From Candidatus Margulisiibacteriota bacterium (GTDB lineage: Bacteria > Margulisbacteria > WOR-1 > JAHJIW01): a stretch of 64,000 bases of DNA. The DNA is taken from contig JAHJIW010000013.1 in NCBI GenBank assembly GCA_018823125.1, positions 1 through 64,000 of the forward strand. The letters run 5' to 3'. The position numbers and the translations under genes were made by a program. The notes under the pieces are model-generated. The model worked only from the letters and a program-made list of their open reading frames with translations. It was not told the DNA's origin and did no database searches. Positions 46,763 through 57,455 of the stretch are shown here, piece after piece; position 1 is the stretch's first letter, and the number at the start of each line of letters is the position of its first letter.

Positions 46763-47362
46763 ATGGCAATCACGGTTGAAGAAATAAAAGGATTACGCGA
46801 AAAAACGGGCTGCGGCATGATGGACTGTAAGGCCGCGCTCAAAGACGCCCAAGGCGACGCTGAAAAAGCAATTGAATTATTAAGAAAAAAAGGACTGGCC
46901 GCCGTAGCTAAAAGAGCCGGCCGCACCGCAGCACAAGGAGTTATTGAATCTTACGTCCACCTAGGCGGTAAAATCGGCGTATTGGTTGAAGTTAACTGCG
47001 AAACCGACTTCGTAGCCAAAAACATTGAGTTCCAGGCCTTTGCCAAAGATATTTCGCTGCAGGTTGCTGCAACGAATCCGCAATATTTAATGCGCGAGGA
47101 CGTTCCGGCAGATATAATCAGCCACGAAAAAGAAATTTTAAAAGGCCAAGCCCAAAACGAAGGCAAACCCGAAAATGTTTTAGAAAAAATCATTGAAGGC
47201 CGTTTGGAAAAATTTTACGAAGAAACTTGTCTTTTGGATCAACCCTTTATTAAAGATCCCAAGAAAAATATTAAAGATTTATTGGCTGACATTGCCGTTA
47301 AAATTGGAGAAAACATAGTAATCCGCAGGTTTATTAGATTTCAACTCGGCGAAAAATCATAA
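46763..47362 (+). CDS. tsf: EF-Ts, elongation factor Ts
   Basis: 199 aa, the short EF-Ts form. Nucleotide exchange factor for EF-Tu. N-terminal UBA-like TVEEIKGLREKTGCGMMDCKAALKDAQGDAEKAIELLRKKG, then EVNCETDFVAKN and the C-terminal module (VLEKIIEGRLEKFYEETCLLDQPFIKD). SD AGGAGG 5 nt before the ATG, 9 nt after rpsB. Cytoplasmic. Confidence 0.97.
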   Translation: MAITVEEIKGLREKTGCGMMDCKAALKDAQGDAEKAIELLRKKGLAAVAKRAGRTAAQGVIESYVHLGGKIGVLVEVNCETDFVAKNIEFQAFAKDISLQVAATNPQYLMREDVPADIISHEKEILKGQAQNEGKPENVLEKIIEGRLEKFYEETCLLDQPFIKDPKKNIKDLLADIAVKIGENIVIRRFIRFQLGEKS

Positions 47363-47369
47363 GCTTCTT

Positions 47370-50078
47370 ATGAAAAAATTTATCCTGATCGACGGCAGCT
47401 CGCTCGCTTACCGCGCATTTTACGCTTTGCCCGACACCATGAAAACCGCTTCCGGCATTCCCACTAACGCCATTTACGGTTTTACCGCAATTTTGATGAA
47501 AATCATTGACGAAAATCCGGATTCAATTGCTATTTCATTCGATTTAAAAGGTAAAACTTTCCGCCATCAGGAATATCCCGAATATAAAGCCACGCGTAAA
47601 CCACAGCCCCCTACTCTTTACGAACAATTACCATTAGTTAAAGAGATTTCCAAAGCTCTAGACATACCGGTTTATGAAATTGAAGGCTACGAAGCCGATG
47701 ACGTCATCGGCACGCTGACCACCAGAGCCGAAAAAGAAGGCTTTGACGTTGAAATATTAACCGGCGACAAAGATACCCTGCAGCTCATTTCCAACAAAAC
47801 CAAAGTGGTGACCCCCAAAAAAGGAATCAGCGAAACCGAAATCTTTGACGAAAAAAAAGTTGAGGCTAAATACGGCATCACTCCGGATCAAATCATCGAC
47901 TGGAAAGCTCTGCGGGGCGACACTTCCGATAACATCCCAGGAGTTCCGGGGATCGGCGAAAAAACCGCCACCAAACTACTGCAGGAATTTGGAACCCTGG
48001 ACAACCTGATTAAAAATGTTGATCAGATCAAAAACGAAAAACTAAGAGAAAGAATTAAAGCTAATGTCGATCAGGCAATTTTAAGCCAACGGTTAGCCAC
48101 CATCGTCAAAGATGTTCCAATCACCACCAACCTAGCAGACTGCAAACGTAAACCACTGGACTGGGATAAAGTAATTCCGCTTTTTGAAAAATTTGAATTT
48201 AAAACTTTAATCAAAAAATATGCCGGTAATGCACAGGAAACCTTATTTACTTTAGGCGAAAAGAAAAAAGAAATAATTGAAAAATCAGATTCAAACTATA
48301 TATTAATTAATACCGAAAAAGCATTTAAAAAGCTGATAACAAACCTCAAGCAAGTTAACGAACTAGCGGTCGACACCGAAACTACTTCGGTTGATCCGTT
48401 TGCGGCAAAATTGGTCGGCATTTCTATTAGTTTCAAAGAAAAAGAAGCCTACTATATCCCGGTTAACCATCGCCGCGGTAAACAACTAGATTTTAAAGAT
48501 ATAATTTCCGCACTCAAACCTATCCTTGAAGATCCAAAGATAAAAAAAGTTGGGCATAACATCAAATATGATATGGAAGTTTTATCCAATCACGGCATTA
48601 ACCTCGCTGGAGTTTCGGGAGATTCAATGGTAGCGGCGTACATACTGGACCCCACCGGAGGATCACTCAGTTTAAAATTTTTAGCGCCGGCTCACCTGGG
48701 TAAAAGCATGATCAATATCGATGCGCTAATCGGCAGCGGGAAAAACCAAAAAACCTTTGACGAAATTGATATCGAGTCGGCCTTAACTTATGCCGCCTGT
48801 GATGCCGAGTACACGCTTGAGCTTAATCATGTTTTGGAAAAGAAACTAAAAGAAGAAAACCTTTTAAAACTATATCAAGAAGTCGAAGTGCCCTTAATCA
48901 GCGTATTAACCGACATGGAAGAGACCGGAACTTACATTGATGCCAAACAACTGGAAAAACTATCTAAAAAACTTAAAAAGGATGCAAAGGAACTGGAAAG
49001 CAATATTTATATCTTGTCCGGAGAAGAATTTAACATTAACTCCACCAAGCAACTCCAAAAAATTCTTTTTCATAAGCTGCAACTTCCGGTCATTAAAAAA
49101 ACTAAAACCGGCATCTCCACGGATGCTTCGGTATTGGAAGTTCTGGCTCCCAACTTTGAAATCGCTAAAAAACTATTAGACTATCGAACCATCTCCAAGC
49201 TTTTATCAACCTACGTAGACGCTTTACCCGAAATAATCAACGAAAAAACCAAAAGAATTCATACTTCTTTTAATCAAACCATCACCACTACCGGCCGGCT
49301 TTCAAGTTCAAATCCAAACTTACAAAATATACCCGCTAAAGGAGAATACGCCCAAGCCATCCGCTCTGCTTTTGTTCCCCAAAAGAAAGATTGGGTTATT
49401 TTAGCCGCCGATTATTCACAGGTTGAACTTAGAATTTTAGCGCACCTCAGTCAAGACCCAGCCCTGATCCAGGCTTTTGAAGAAGGACAAGACATTCACC
49501 GCTCAACTGCCGCCGCAGTAACCGGTATCCCGTTAGACAAAGTTACCAAAGAAGAAAGAAATGCCGCTAAAGCCATTAACTTTGGCATTGTCTACGGCAT
49601 GTCCGACTTTGGATTATCAAAACAGCTGGGCATCAAAAGACAAGTAGCCAAAGAATTTATTGATAAATATTTCGCCAAGTATGCTGAAGTACAAAAATTT
49701 ATCAGTAAAACTATTAAATTCGCAAGAGAAAACGGCTACGTCGAAACCATGCTGGGCAGAAAACGCCCCTTACTCGATATTAATAGTCAAAATCCAAATC
49801 AGCGCTCGTTTGCAGAACGTACGGCCATTAATACTCCGGTACAAGGAACCGCTGCCGACATGATTAAAGTGGCCATGATTAATCTACACAAAAAATTAGA
49901 AAAATTTGAAGCCAAACTTATTATTCAGGTTCACGATGAATTAGTGCTGGAAGTGCCCAACCGTGAAATCAATCAAGTTAAAAAAATCGTCGAAGAAGAA
50001 ATGAGAAATGCGATTAAGTTAATTGTGCCGGTAAAAGTTGATATCGGGGTCGGACCATCGTGGGCAGAAGCTAAATAG
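47370..50078 (+). CDS. polA: DNA polymerase I
   Basis: 902 aa, three domains. N-terminal 5'-nuclease (LIDGSSLAYRAFYALP; GYEADDVIGTL; LTGDKDTLQL; GDTSDNIPGVPGIGEKTA). 3'-5' exonuclease about 310-490 with intact acidic residues (AVDTETTSVDP, GHNIKYDMEVL, AACDAEYTLEL), so proofreading is likely. Polymerase: TTGRLSSSNPNLQNIP, AADYSQVELRILAHL (motif A), RNAAKAINFGIVYGMSDFGL (motif B) and IIQVHDELVLEVP (motif C). 7 nt after tsf, in place of the usual pyrH/frr. Overlaps the convergent gene at its 3' end by 8 nt. Confidence 0.97.
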   Translation: MKKFILIDGSSLAYRAFYALPDTMKTASGIPTNAIYGFTAILMKIIDENPDSIAISFDLKGKTFRHQEYPEYKATRKPQPPTLYEQLPLVKEISKALDIPVYEIEGYEADDVIGTLTTRAEKEGFDVEILTGDKDTLQLISNKTKVVTPKKGISETEIFDEKKVEAKYGITPDQIIDWKALRGDTSDNIPGVPGIGEKTATKLLQEFGTLDNLIKNVDQIKNEKLRERIKANVDQAILSQRLATIVKDVPITTNLADCKRKPLDWDKVIPLFEKFEFKTLIKKYAGNAQETLFTLGEKKKEIIEKSDSNYILINTEKAFKKLITNLKQVNELAVDTETTSVDPFAAKLVGISISFKEKEAYYIPVNHRRGKQLDFKDIISALKPILEDPKIKKVGHNIKYDMEVLSNHGINLAGVSGDSMVAAYILDPTGGSLSLKFLAPAHLGKSMINIDALIGSGKNQKTFDEIDIESALTYAACDAEYTLELNHVLEKKLKEENLLKLYQEVEVPLISVLTDMEETGTYIDAKQLEKLSKKLKKDAKELESNIYILSGEEFNINSTKQLQKILFHKLQLPVIKKTKTGISTDASVLEVLAPNFEIAKKLLDYRTISKLLSTYVDALPEIINEKTKRIHTSFNQTITTTGRLSSSNPNLQNIPAKGEYAQAIRSAFVPQKKDWVILAADYSQVELRILAHLSQDPALIQAFEEGQDIHRSTAAAVTGIPLDKVTKEERNAAKAINFGIVYGMSDFGLSKQLGIKRQVAKEFIDKYFAKYAEVQKFISKTIKFARENGYVETMLGRKRPLLDINSQNPNQRSFAERTAINTPVQGTAADMIKVAMINLHKKLEKFEAKLIIQVHDELVLEVPNREINQVKKIVEEEMRNAIKLIVPVKVDIGVGPSWAEAK

Positions 50079-51276
50079 CTTCCTGAACTTCTCGATTATC
50101 TACAAACGGAACAAAAGAATAGCTACCGGGTAATTCATGAATTCGTTTCAAATTTTGTCTCCCTTTCCAGAATAAGGTTAAACTCAAATTATTACAATCC
50201 TGCCGATCTAAACTCACCGGAGCCACCATTTTGCCACCGTGCACCAAAAGGTCAGATAAAGCATCTAAATGTCTTTGCTGGGTAACTCCTGCCGCAACCA
50301 CAATTCGATCAAATTGACCAAGGCGCTGCGCTAATTCTAAAACATTACCATGCACGGCTAAAGCATTATGTAATCCTAGTGCCTCAAAACTTCGGTTAGC
50401 TTGTTCAACTAAACTAGCCACGCATTCAACCGAAAGTACTCCTCCCAGATTTGCTAATCCGGCCGCAACCGCAGCCTGATAACCACGGCCTCCACCTACA
50501 TCCAAAACCCGGTGTCCACGATGAATATCCGCTAACGCAACCGTATCAACTTGGGTTTCAATTCTTGAAACCGAAGAATCTCCATCACAGACAATTTGAA
50601 TTGCGTTTCCGGTTCGATGCGCAAGCCCAACAAACGTTGGAGGAACAAATAATTGCCGCGGAATTCTACTTAATACTCTAGATAATCTTCGACGCGTGCG
50701 CGCATCCTGCTGCCCGGTAACCTTAGCGATCATTCTAGTGCGGTGTCTTTCATAATAGCCTTCGGTATAGCAGCCAATATTTTTAAAAAAAGTAGAATCT
50801 TGGGCATGCTCGGGAATCGACGCCACCACCGCATCATAATCTCTCTGGTGCATAACCACACCAGCACTACGACCTTCAGCTCGCAGCAAAACACTGAGTA
50901 ATTTTAATTTATCATGAACTGAATCCAGGCGAGACCATCCCAAAATAAGGTGAAATCGGTTTTTACTTAATGCGCCTAACACTCGATGGCTTCCATGTCG
51001 TCCAGTATTAAGTAAGGCTGAAAGCTCACTGGCATTTAAGTAATTAATTTCTAATTGATTTCCACATTGTGATAAAAGACTTCGAGTACAGGATACTGCT
51101 TGTCGTTGATCATTGGTATGTAAGACAAAAGGAGAACGAAGTCTTCCCGGTTGATGTAAATATCTTTGTAATAAAGTGCCTAACCGACGAACATCCATTT
51201 GATAAAACGGATCCTTCGGTCTAGCCGTTCTTATTTGCGATCGCATCGCTCTTTTAGAATGCAAAGTTATGGACAT
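50071..51276 (-). CDS. PCMT-like methyltransferase with unknown N-terminal domain
   Basis: 401 aa. The C-terminal half (about 185-400) is a protein-L-isoaspartate methyltransferase-like fold: RVLSRIPRQLFVPP, SVSRIETQVDTVALADI, SAM motif I HRGHRVLDVGGGRGYQAAVAAGLA, GGVLSVECVASLVEQA, QFDRIVVAAGV and LLVHGGKMVAPV. The usual active-site S-Q-P is replaced by SRIETQ, so the substrate may differ. The N-terminal 180 aa (SPFVLHTNDQRQAV..., LILGWSRLDSVHDKLKLLSVLLRAEGRS) are not recognised; classic PCMT is about 210 aa in total. Cytoplasmic. Confidence 0.7.
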   Translation of the reverse strand: MSITLHSKRAMRSQIRTARPKDPFYQMDVRRLGTLLQRYLHQPGRLRSPFVLHTNDQRQAVSCTRSLLSQCGNQLEINYLNASELSALLNTGRHGSHRVLGALSKNRFHLILGWSRLDSVHDKLKLLSVLLRAEGRSAGVVMHQRDYDAVVASIPEHAQDSTFFKNIGCYTEGYYERHRTRMIAKVTGQQDARTRRRLSRVLSRIPRQLFVPPTFVGLAHRTGNAIQIVCDGDSSVSRIETQVDTVALADIHRGHRVLDVGGGRGYQAAVAAGLANLGGVLSVECVASLVEQANRSFEALGLHNALAVHGNVLELAQRLGQFDRIVVAAGVTQQRHLDALSDLLVHGGKMVAPVSLDRQDCNNLSLTLFWKGRQNLKRIHELPGSYSFVPFVDNREVQEAI

Positions 51277-51356
51277 ATTCTGGAGTTGTCACCCTCTACT
51301 ATGTTTATCGCAAAAATCCGCCAAAAATCTCACTTTTTTCGTGTATAATTTAGCGC

Positions 51357-52739
51357 ATGACGCTAACTACTAAGCAATTGGATGAAATTTTAAATACCGC
51401 GCTCAAGACCGGCGCCGACTTTGCCGAAATTTTCATTGAAGAAAGCAACCAAACCAGTTTATTTTTAGAAGATAACAAAATCGAAAAAACCAAAAGCGGA
51501 ACCGATCGCGGAGTTGGGATCCGTTTAATTAAAGATAAAACAGTGGCTTACTGTTGCAGCTCCGATGACAGCTTTCCATCACTCAGAGATCTAGCTTTGC
51601 GTGCCGCCGCTTCCTTTAATGACAAAAGAAAAACTAAACCTCAAGAATTAAGACCTAAAATTTCCAACATGCCCTATCCCATCGTCCGCCGCCCCAACGA
51701 AGTTCCAACTGAAGAAAAAACCGCAATTTTAGAAATACTAAACCGCACCGCCAGATCTTACGGAGATAAAGTTAAACAGGTATCCGCCAGATACATGGAC
51801 TCTAATCAAGCCATTACCATCGTAAACTCTGATGGACTTTACGTCGAAGATAACCGCATCCGAACCAGATATTACGTAAATGTGATCGCCGCCCGTGATG
51901 GAATCCTTCAAACCGGTTACGAAGCCCCGGGCGGATCCTGCGGCTTTGAATTACTAGAAGAATTTCCACCTGAAGAAATGGCGCGCCAAGCCGCCGAACG
52001 TGCCATTTTAATGCTCGACGCCAAACATGCTCCCGCCGGAAAAATGCAGGTGGTTTTGGCATCTGAAGCCGGCGGCACTTTAATTCACGAAGCCTGCGGA
52101 CACGCCTTTGAAGCCGACTTTATCGTAAAAGGAACCTCTGTTTATATGGGAAAAAAAGGCAAAAAAGTTGCGTCACCCCTGATCACGGTTTACGACGACG
52201 GAACTCTCAAAGGAAAATTTGGCACCTACCGTTTTGACGATGAAGGTACTCCTTCGCATAACACCATCCTAATTGAAAATGGCATCTTAAAAAATTACAT
52301 GTCTGATTATCTAAACGCTAAAATTTTAGACCTCCCTCGTACCGGAAACGGCCGCCGCGAATCGTACCGTTCGCGTCCCATCCCCCGCATGACCAATACC
52401 TATATCGCTCCCGGCCAAACCCCACCCAAACAAATCATTGATTCCGTAAAAGAGGGGCTGCTGGTTAAAAAAATGGGCGGCGGCGAGGTAAACGTCACCA
52501 ACGGCGACTTTGTATTTGAAGTGACCGAAGGCTATTTAATTGAAAAAGGAAAAGTTAAATATCCGGTCCGCGGCGCAATCATCATCGGCAACGGTCCACA
52601 GATATTAGAATCGATTGATATGGTGGGCGAAGACTTAGAATTTCAAACCGGGGTCTGTGGCAAGTTTGATCATGCACCAGTTTCGGATGGACAACCAACG
52701 ATTAGAATTCCTGAGATAGTTGTTGGCGGAAGAGATTAA
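51357..52739 (+). CDS. tldD: TldD, metalloprotease
   Basis: 460 aa. TldD/PmbA family: N-terminal DKTVAYCCSSDDSF region, then zinc motif LIHEACGHAFEADF (HExxxH, about 242) and the ARTGNGRRES-like loop DLPRTGNGRRESYRSRPIPRMTNTYI, MGGGEVNVTNGDFVFEV. Usually pairs with TldE/PmbA to form a heterodimeric peptidase; no tldE is in the window. The ATG is 7 nt after a perfect TATAAT (51344-51349) and no SD is present, so a leaderless mRNA is likely. Converges with metF, 3' ends overlapping by 4 nt. Confidence 0.92.
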   Translation: MTLTTKQLDEILNTALKTGADFAEIFIEESNQTSLFLEDNKIEKTKSGTDRGVGIRLIKDKTVAYCCSSDDSFPSLRDLALRAAASFNDKRKTKPQELRPKISNMPYPIVRRPNEVPTEEKTAILEILNRTARSYGDKVKQVSARYMDSNQAITIVNSDGLYVEDNRIRTRYYVNVIAARDGILQTGYEAPGGSCGFELLEEFPPEEMARQAAERAILMLDAKHAPAGKMQVVLASEAGGTLIHEACGHAFEADFIVKGTSVYMGKKGKKVASPLITVYDDGTLKGKFGTYRFDDEGTPSHNTILIENGILKNYMSDYLNAKILDLPRTGNGRRESYRSRPIPRMTNTYIAPGQTPPKQIIDSVKEGLLVKKMGGGEVNVTNGDFVFEVTEGYLIEKGKVKYPVRGAIIIGNGPQILESIDMVGEDLEFQTGVCGKFDHAPVSDGQPTIRIPEIVVGGRD

Positions 52740-53587
52740 ATAAGTTTCAGCACCAGATTAACATCATTCAACGCCATAATGTGAATCCCGGCGCAAAGCG
52801 GTTTAACTTCCTCGATAATTTCTTTGGCGATTTTAACGCCTTCTTCTTCAGGATTTTGGGCAAATTCCATGCGTTTTAAAATTGATTCCGGAACCGAAAC
52901 TCCCGGAACTTTTTCGTTCATAAATTGCGCCATCTTGAATGATTTTAACGGGAAAATTCCCGCCAGAATTTTTAATTTTGGCATATTAAGTTGATGTAAA
53001 AACTTTTTGAAAATTTCTACGTCATAAATGACTTGGGTTTGAATAAATTCGGCACCAGCTTCGACTTTTTTCTTTAATTTTATAATTTGAGGTTCAATTG
53101 GCACTGCTCCCGGATTAACCACTGCTCCAACCGTAAACTTAGGATGTCCATTAATTTTTTCGCCGGCGAGGTTTTCACCTTTTTCCAACTTTTTGATAGT
53201 TTCAACTAATTGAACCGAATCTAAATCAAAAACCGGACGCGCACTTTTATGATCACCTTTAGAGGGATAATCACCGGAAAGAGCTAAGATATTTCTTATT
53301 CCTAATACATAAGCCCCCAAAATATCAGATTGGAGCGCTAAAGAATTACGATCGCGGCAGGTTAACTGAAAAATCGGGTCAAAACCCTTCTCTAAAAGCA
53401 GACGGCAAAAGGCTAACCCCGATAGGCGCATCATGGCCCGTTGGTTATCGGTTACATTGATTGCATCTACTTTACCCAACAGAACTTCAGCATCAGATAA
53501 AATGGGTTCCACTTCCGTCCCTTTGGGCGGGCAAATTTCTACCGTTATTACAAATTTTCCTGAATTTAATGCTTCTTTTAAAGTCAT
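52736..53587 (-). CDS. metF: Methylenetetrahydrofolate reductase-family protein
   Basis: 283 aa. TIM barrel with FVITVEICPPKGTEVEPIL, AINVTDNQRAMMRLS, PIFQLTCRDRN, NILALSGDYPS and GAEFIQTQVIYDVE, all MetF-family marks. Reduces methylene-THF to methyl-THF with FAD. No MetV zinc partner or metH nearby. TGCTATAAT (extended -10) ends 7 nt before the ATG and there is no SD: leaderless candidate. Confidence 0.88.
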   Translation of the reverse strand: MTLKEALNSGKFVITVEICPPKGTEVEPILSDAEVLLGKVDAINVTDNQRAMMRLSGLAFCRLLLEKGFDPIFQLTCRDRNSLALQSDILGAYVLGIRNILALSGDYPSKGDHKSARPVFDLDSVQLVETIKKLEKGENLAGEKINGHPKFTVGAVVNPGAVPIEPQIIKLKKKVEAGAEFIQTQVIYDVEIFKKFLHQLNMPKLKILAGIFPLKSFKMAQFMNEKVPGVSVPESILKRMEFAQNPEEEGVKIAKEIIEEVKPLCAGIHIMALNDVNLVLKLI

Positions 53588-53671
53588 GAAAAGAATTATA
53601 GCATAAGTGAAATTTTCTGCCAGTTTTGGCGATAATATATATAGAAAGCAAAAATTTTGGGAGCTGTTTAG

Positions 53672-55018
53672 ATGGCCCTGTTAATGGGTAAAACTGGGAG
53701 AGCGCTTTTAAGATTGCCGGCTAGATATAAACGTCTAGACCGGGCAATTGACCTATTTTCTAATGGTGCACATAAGCTTTTAGGTAAAAGATATATTCCT
53801 CGCTTAACCAGAGACATGTTTAATCTTCATCAAACCTTGCAAGCCAGAGGAATTCAACCTGGCACCGAAATTACCATTGCCCCAGACGGTTTTTTTGTTG
53901 GCGAAGAAAGACTGGGCTCAAATCCAATTGGCGATTGTTTTAAACTTCGGAACAAAGAGGAGGCGCGCCCAATCACCGTAAAGTTGGATTCACATATCCC
54001 GGAAACATTAATTGATTACGCCAGATTAATTAATAGGACAAACCGCAATGGATTAGGTGTCGGAATCGGATTAATTGGGTTAGATAGTATCTTCCCCGGA
54101 ATTTTGGAAAAAGCAAGATCAATTGATGATATCAACGCTTGGGTTTCAGGCATTGAAGCCCTGCATCATGACTACACACGCGTCCAAGAATTAAGCGAAC
54201 CAGCAGCGTATATGGTTGGCGCACTTCCCTGGATAATTAGACGTTCTGATTCTATCGAAAACTTAAGGAAACTAGATCCACGGGTAAGAGCAATGTTAGC
54301 CGAAGGCAAACGCGCAACACCCCTTGGCAACAATGATTATCACAACTATATTTTTCCAGCAATTTTAGGCCGAGCCCAAACTATTCAGGAAGCTGAGGCC
54401 TTACATATTCTATCAATCCACCACCTGAAAAAGTTTTACAGTAGCTTTGCAAACGGACTGGAATCTGATTTTGCCAGGATGGGTTTAGCCCCCCTGATCA
54501 GATCGGGAAAATCGCCTCTAGAAATCTATGAATATTGCATGGTAATTTTCGATGTCGTCACCGCTTTTGTAAATAAATTTGGTTACGATAACCTCGAAAG
54601 AATTATTATGAATATTTCGTTACCACGCCTTTTAGAAAAAGCCCCCTTTGCTTCAGAGTTTAGCCTATGGGGGGCAGCCGCCTTTAATCTCACCAGAGAA
54701 TTTCAAGAAGACTTTGATAATGAACAAATTTACGCGAGGCGTTTACTCCCGCTATACCTTTGCCGGGCGGAAAGCGCTAACGAATTATTCGAATGGGATG
54801 CACAGGCTCGAATACTGATAGAAAATTATAAGTGGCTAACCGGCGGATTAAATTCCAATCTACCACCCTATTTGGTAGCCATCCTGCCCAATATTGTCGC
54901 ACTGGCCGAGTCCATAGCAGATTTTAGATCAATGGTGCCCGGAATTGTAAGAATTCAGGGACAGGGTGTTGAAATACTGGCAGGAGATCGCCCGGTTGAT
55001 GATTCAAAATTGCACTAA
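53672..55018 (+). CDS. Helical protein of unknown function
   Basis: 448 aa; family not recognised. Basic N-terminus (MALLMGKTGRALLRLPARYKRL), a small beta region about 55-105 (EITIAPDGFFVGEERLG), then mainly helical sequence with AEALHILSIHHLKKFYSSFANGL and repeated Arg/Leu helices. No TM or signal. SD GGGAG 8 nt before the ATG, 84 nt after the divergent metF. Immediately upstream of the 16S promoter. Confidence 0.55.
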   Translation: MALLMGKTGRALLRLPARYKRLDRAIDLFSNGAHKLLGKRYIPRLTRDMFNLHQTLQARGIQPGTEITIAPDGFFVGEERLGSNPIGDCFKLRNKEEARPITVKLDSHIPETLIDYARLINRTNRNGLGVGIGLIGLDSIFPGILEKARSIDDINAWVSGIEALHHDYTRVQELSEPAAYMVGALPWIIRRSDSIENLRKLDPRVRAMLAEGKRATPLGNNDYHNYIFPAILGRAQTIQEAEALHILSIHHLKKFYSSFANGLESDFARMGLAPLIRSGKSPLEIYEYCMVIFDVVTAFVNKFGYDNLERIIMNISLPRLLEKAPFASEFSLWGAAAFNLTREFQEDFDNEQIYARRLLPLYLCRAESANELFEWDAQARILIENYKWLTGGLNSNLPPYLVAILPNIVALAESIADFRSMVPGIVRIQGQGVEILAGDRPVDDSKLH

Positions 55019-55026
55019 ATTCCCTC

Positions 55027-55054
55027 TTGACAATAATCATCACCCTGATATAAT
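55027..55054 (+). promoter_or_regulatory. 16S rRNA promoter
   Basis: Perfect TTGACA (55027-55032), 16-nt spacer, perfect TATAAT (55049-55054); the strongest promoter in the window. A CTCTC/GAGAG hairpin follows in the leader. Confidence 0.85.
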
Positions 55055-55171
55055 TACTTCGCTCTCAAATGAGAGGAGGGATTGAAAAAAACCAAAACGT
55101 TTCGCATCTCGCGGACTCTTTTGTTTTCCCCCCACCCCATTTTTGAGCACTTCATCTAGAGACTAGATCGA

Positions 55172-55189
55172 TCTTTGAAAACTGAGCAT
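55172..55189 (+). other. 16S processing stem, 5' arm (with boxA-like sequence)
   Basis: TCTTTGAAAACTGAGCAT pairs with 57172-57189 over 18 positions with one mismatch, closing the pre-16S into the RNase III-type stem. TCTTTGAAAACT is also the form of boxA seen upstream of many rRNA genes. Confidence 0.8.
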
Positions 55190-55255
55190 TAAAGCAATTT
55201 ATTTTTGAACCTAGTCAATTAATTTTTTTATTTATTTGTAATTAGAGCTAATCAA

Positions 55256-57035
<1,780 letters not shown>

Positions 57036-57171
57036 AAGGAGTTAACATCTCGATATTTTTTACGCTTTGCGTAAAATTATTGACACACTCCTAAGGTCGT
57101 TACAAATAAATTTGCCGCATGTTAGTGGTGTTTAAGCAAGACTAATTGACTCTTGTTGAAATCACTGACTG

Positions 57172-57189
57172 ATGCTCAGTTTTGAAAGA
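57172..57189 (+). other. 16S processing stem, 3' arm
   Basis: ATGCTCAGTTTTGAAAGA, complementary to 55172-55189 with one mismatch. Confirms that the precursor ends here and holds only 16S. Confidence 0.8.
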
Positions 57190-57223
57190 CAAAATGCCCC
57201 GGTGAAATGGGGCGATAAAATAA

Positions 57224-57251
57224 AACCAACCGGCCCCGGTTGGTTTTTTTA
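57224..57251 (+). terminator. Terminator of the 16S unit
   Basis: Perfect 10-bp stem AACCAACCGG/CCGGTTGGTT with a 2-nt loop, followed by TTTTTTT. A smaller GCCCC/GGGGC hairpin precedes it at about 57196-57212. Confidence 0.92.
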
Positions 57252-57360
57252 TTGGCAAAAACTATTTTTTAACCGAAAAATTACTTAAAAATCGCTAATG
57301 AACATGCTAAACTGCTAACGTTGTTTATTAATTTTATAAATCCAGGGAGGTGAAAAAAAG

Positions 57361-57430
57361 CAAATAGCAACTAAGCAAATAGTAACTAAGTGAAAAACAC
57401 TAAGTCACTTAATTACTTAGTCGCTTAGTC
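57361..57430 (+). repeat. Cluster of CTAAG/CTTAG motifs upstream of the opine-DH operon
   Basis: Five copies: CTAAG at 57371, 57386, 57400 and CTTAG at 57416, 57424. Inverted pairs such as ACTAAGT/ACTTAGT and TAAGTG/CACTTA allow alternative hairpins. The cluster ends about 25 nt before the opine-dehydrogenase ATG, over the likely 5'UTR; it may be an operator or leader structure. The rest of 57252-57455 is AT-rich with no ORF seen. Confidence 0.55.
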
Positions 57431-57455
57431 TCTCAATACAAAGGGGGAAAATAAA

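Noticed and set aside
57301..57366. Five-codon leader peptide starting GTG near 57349 after GGGAGG
   Set aside because: Too short, with no regulatory codons or attenuator-type terminator; probably chance.
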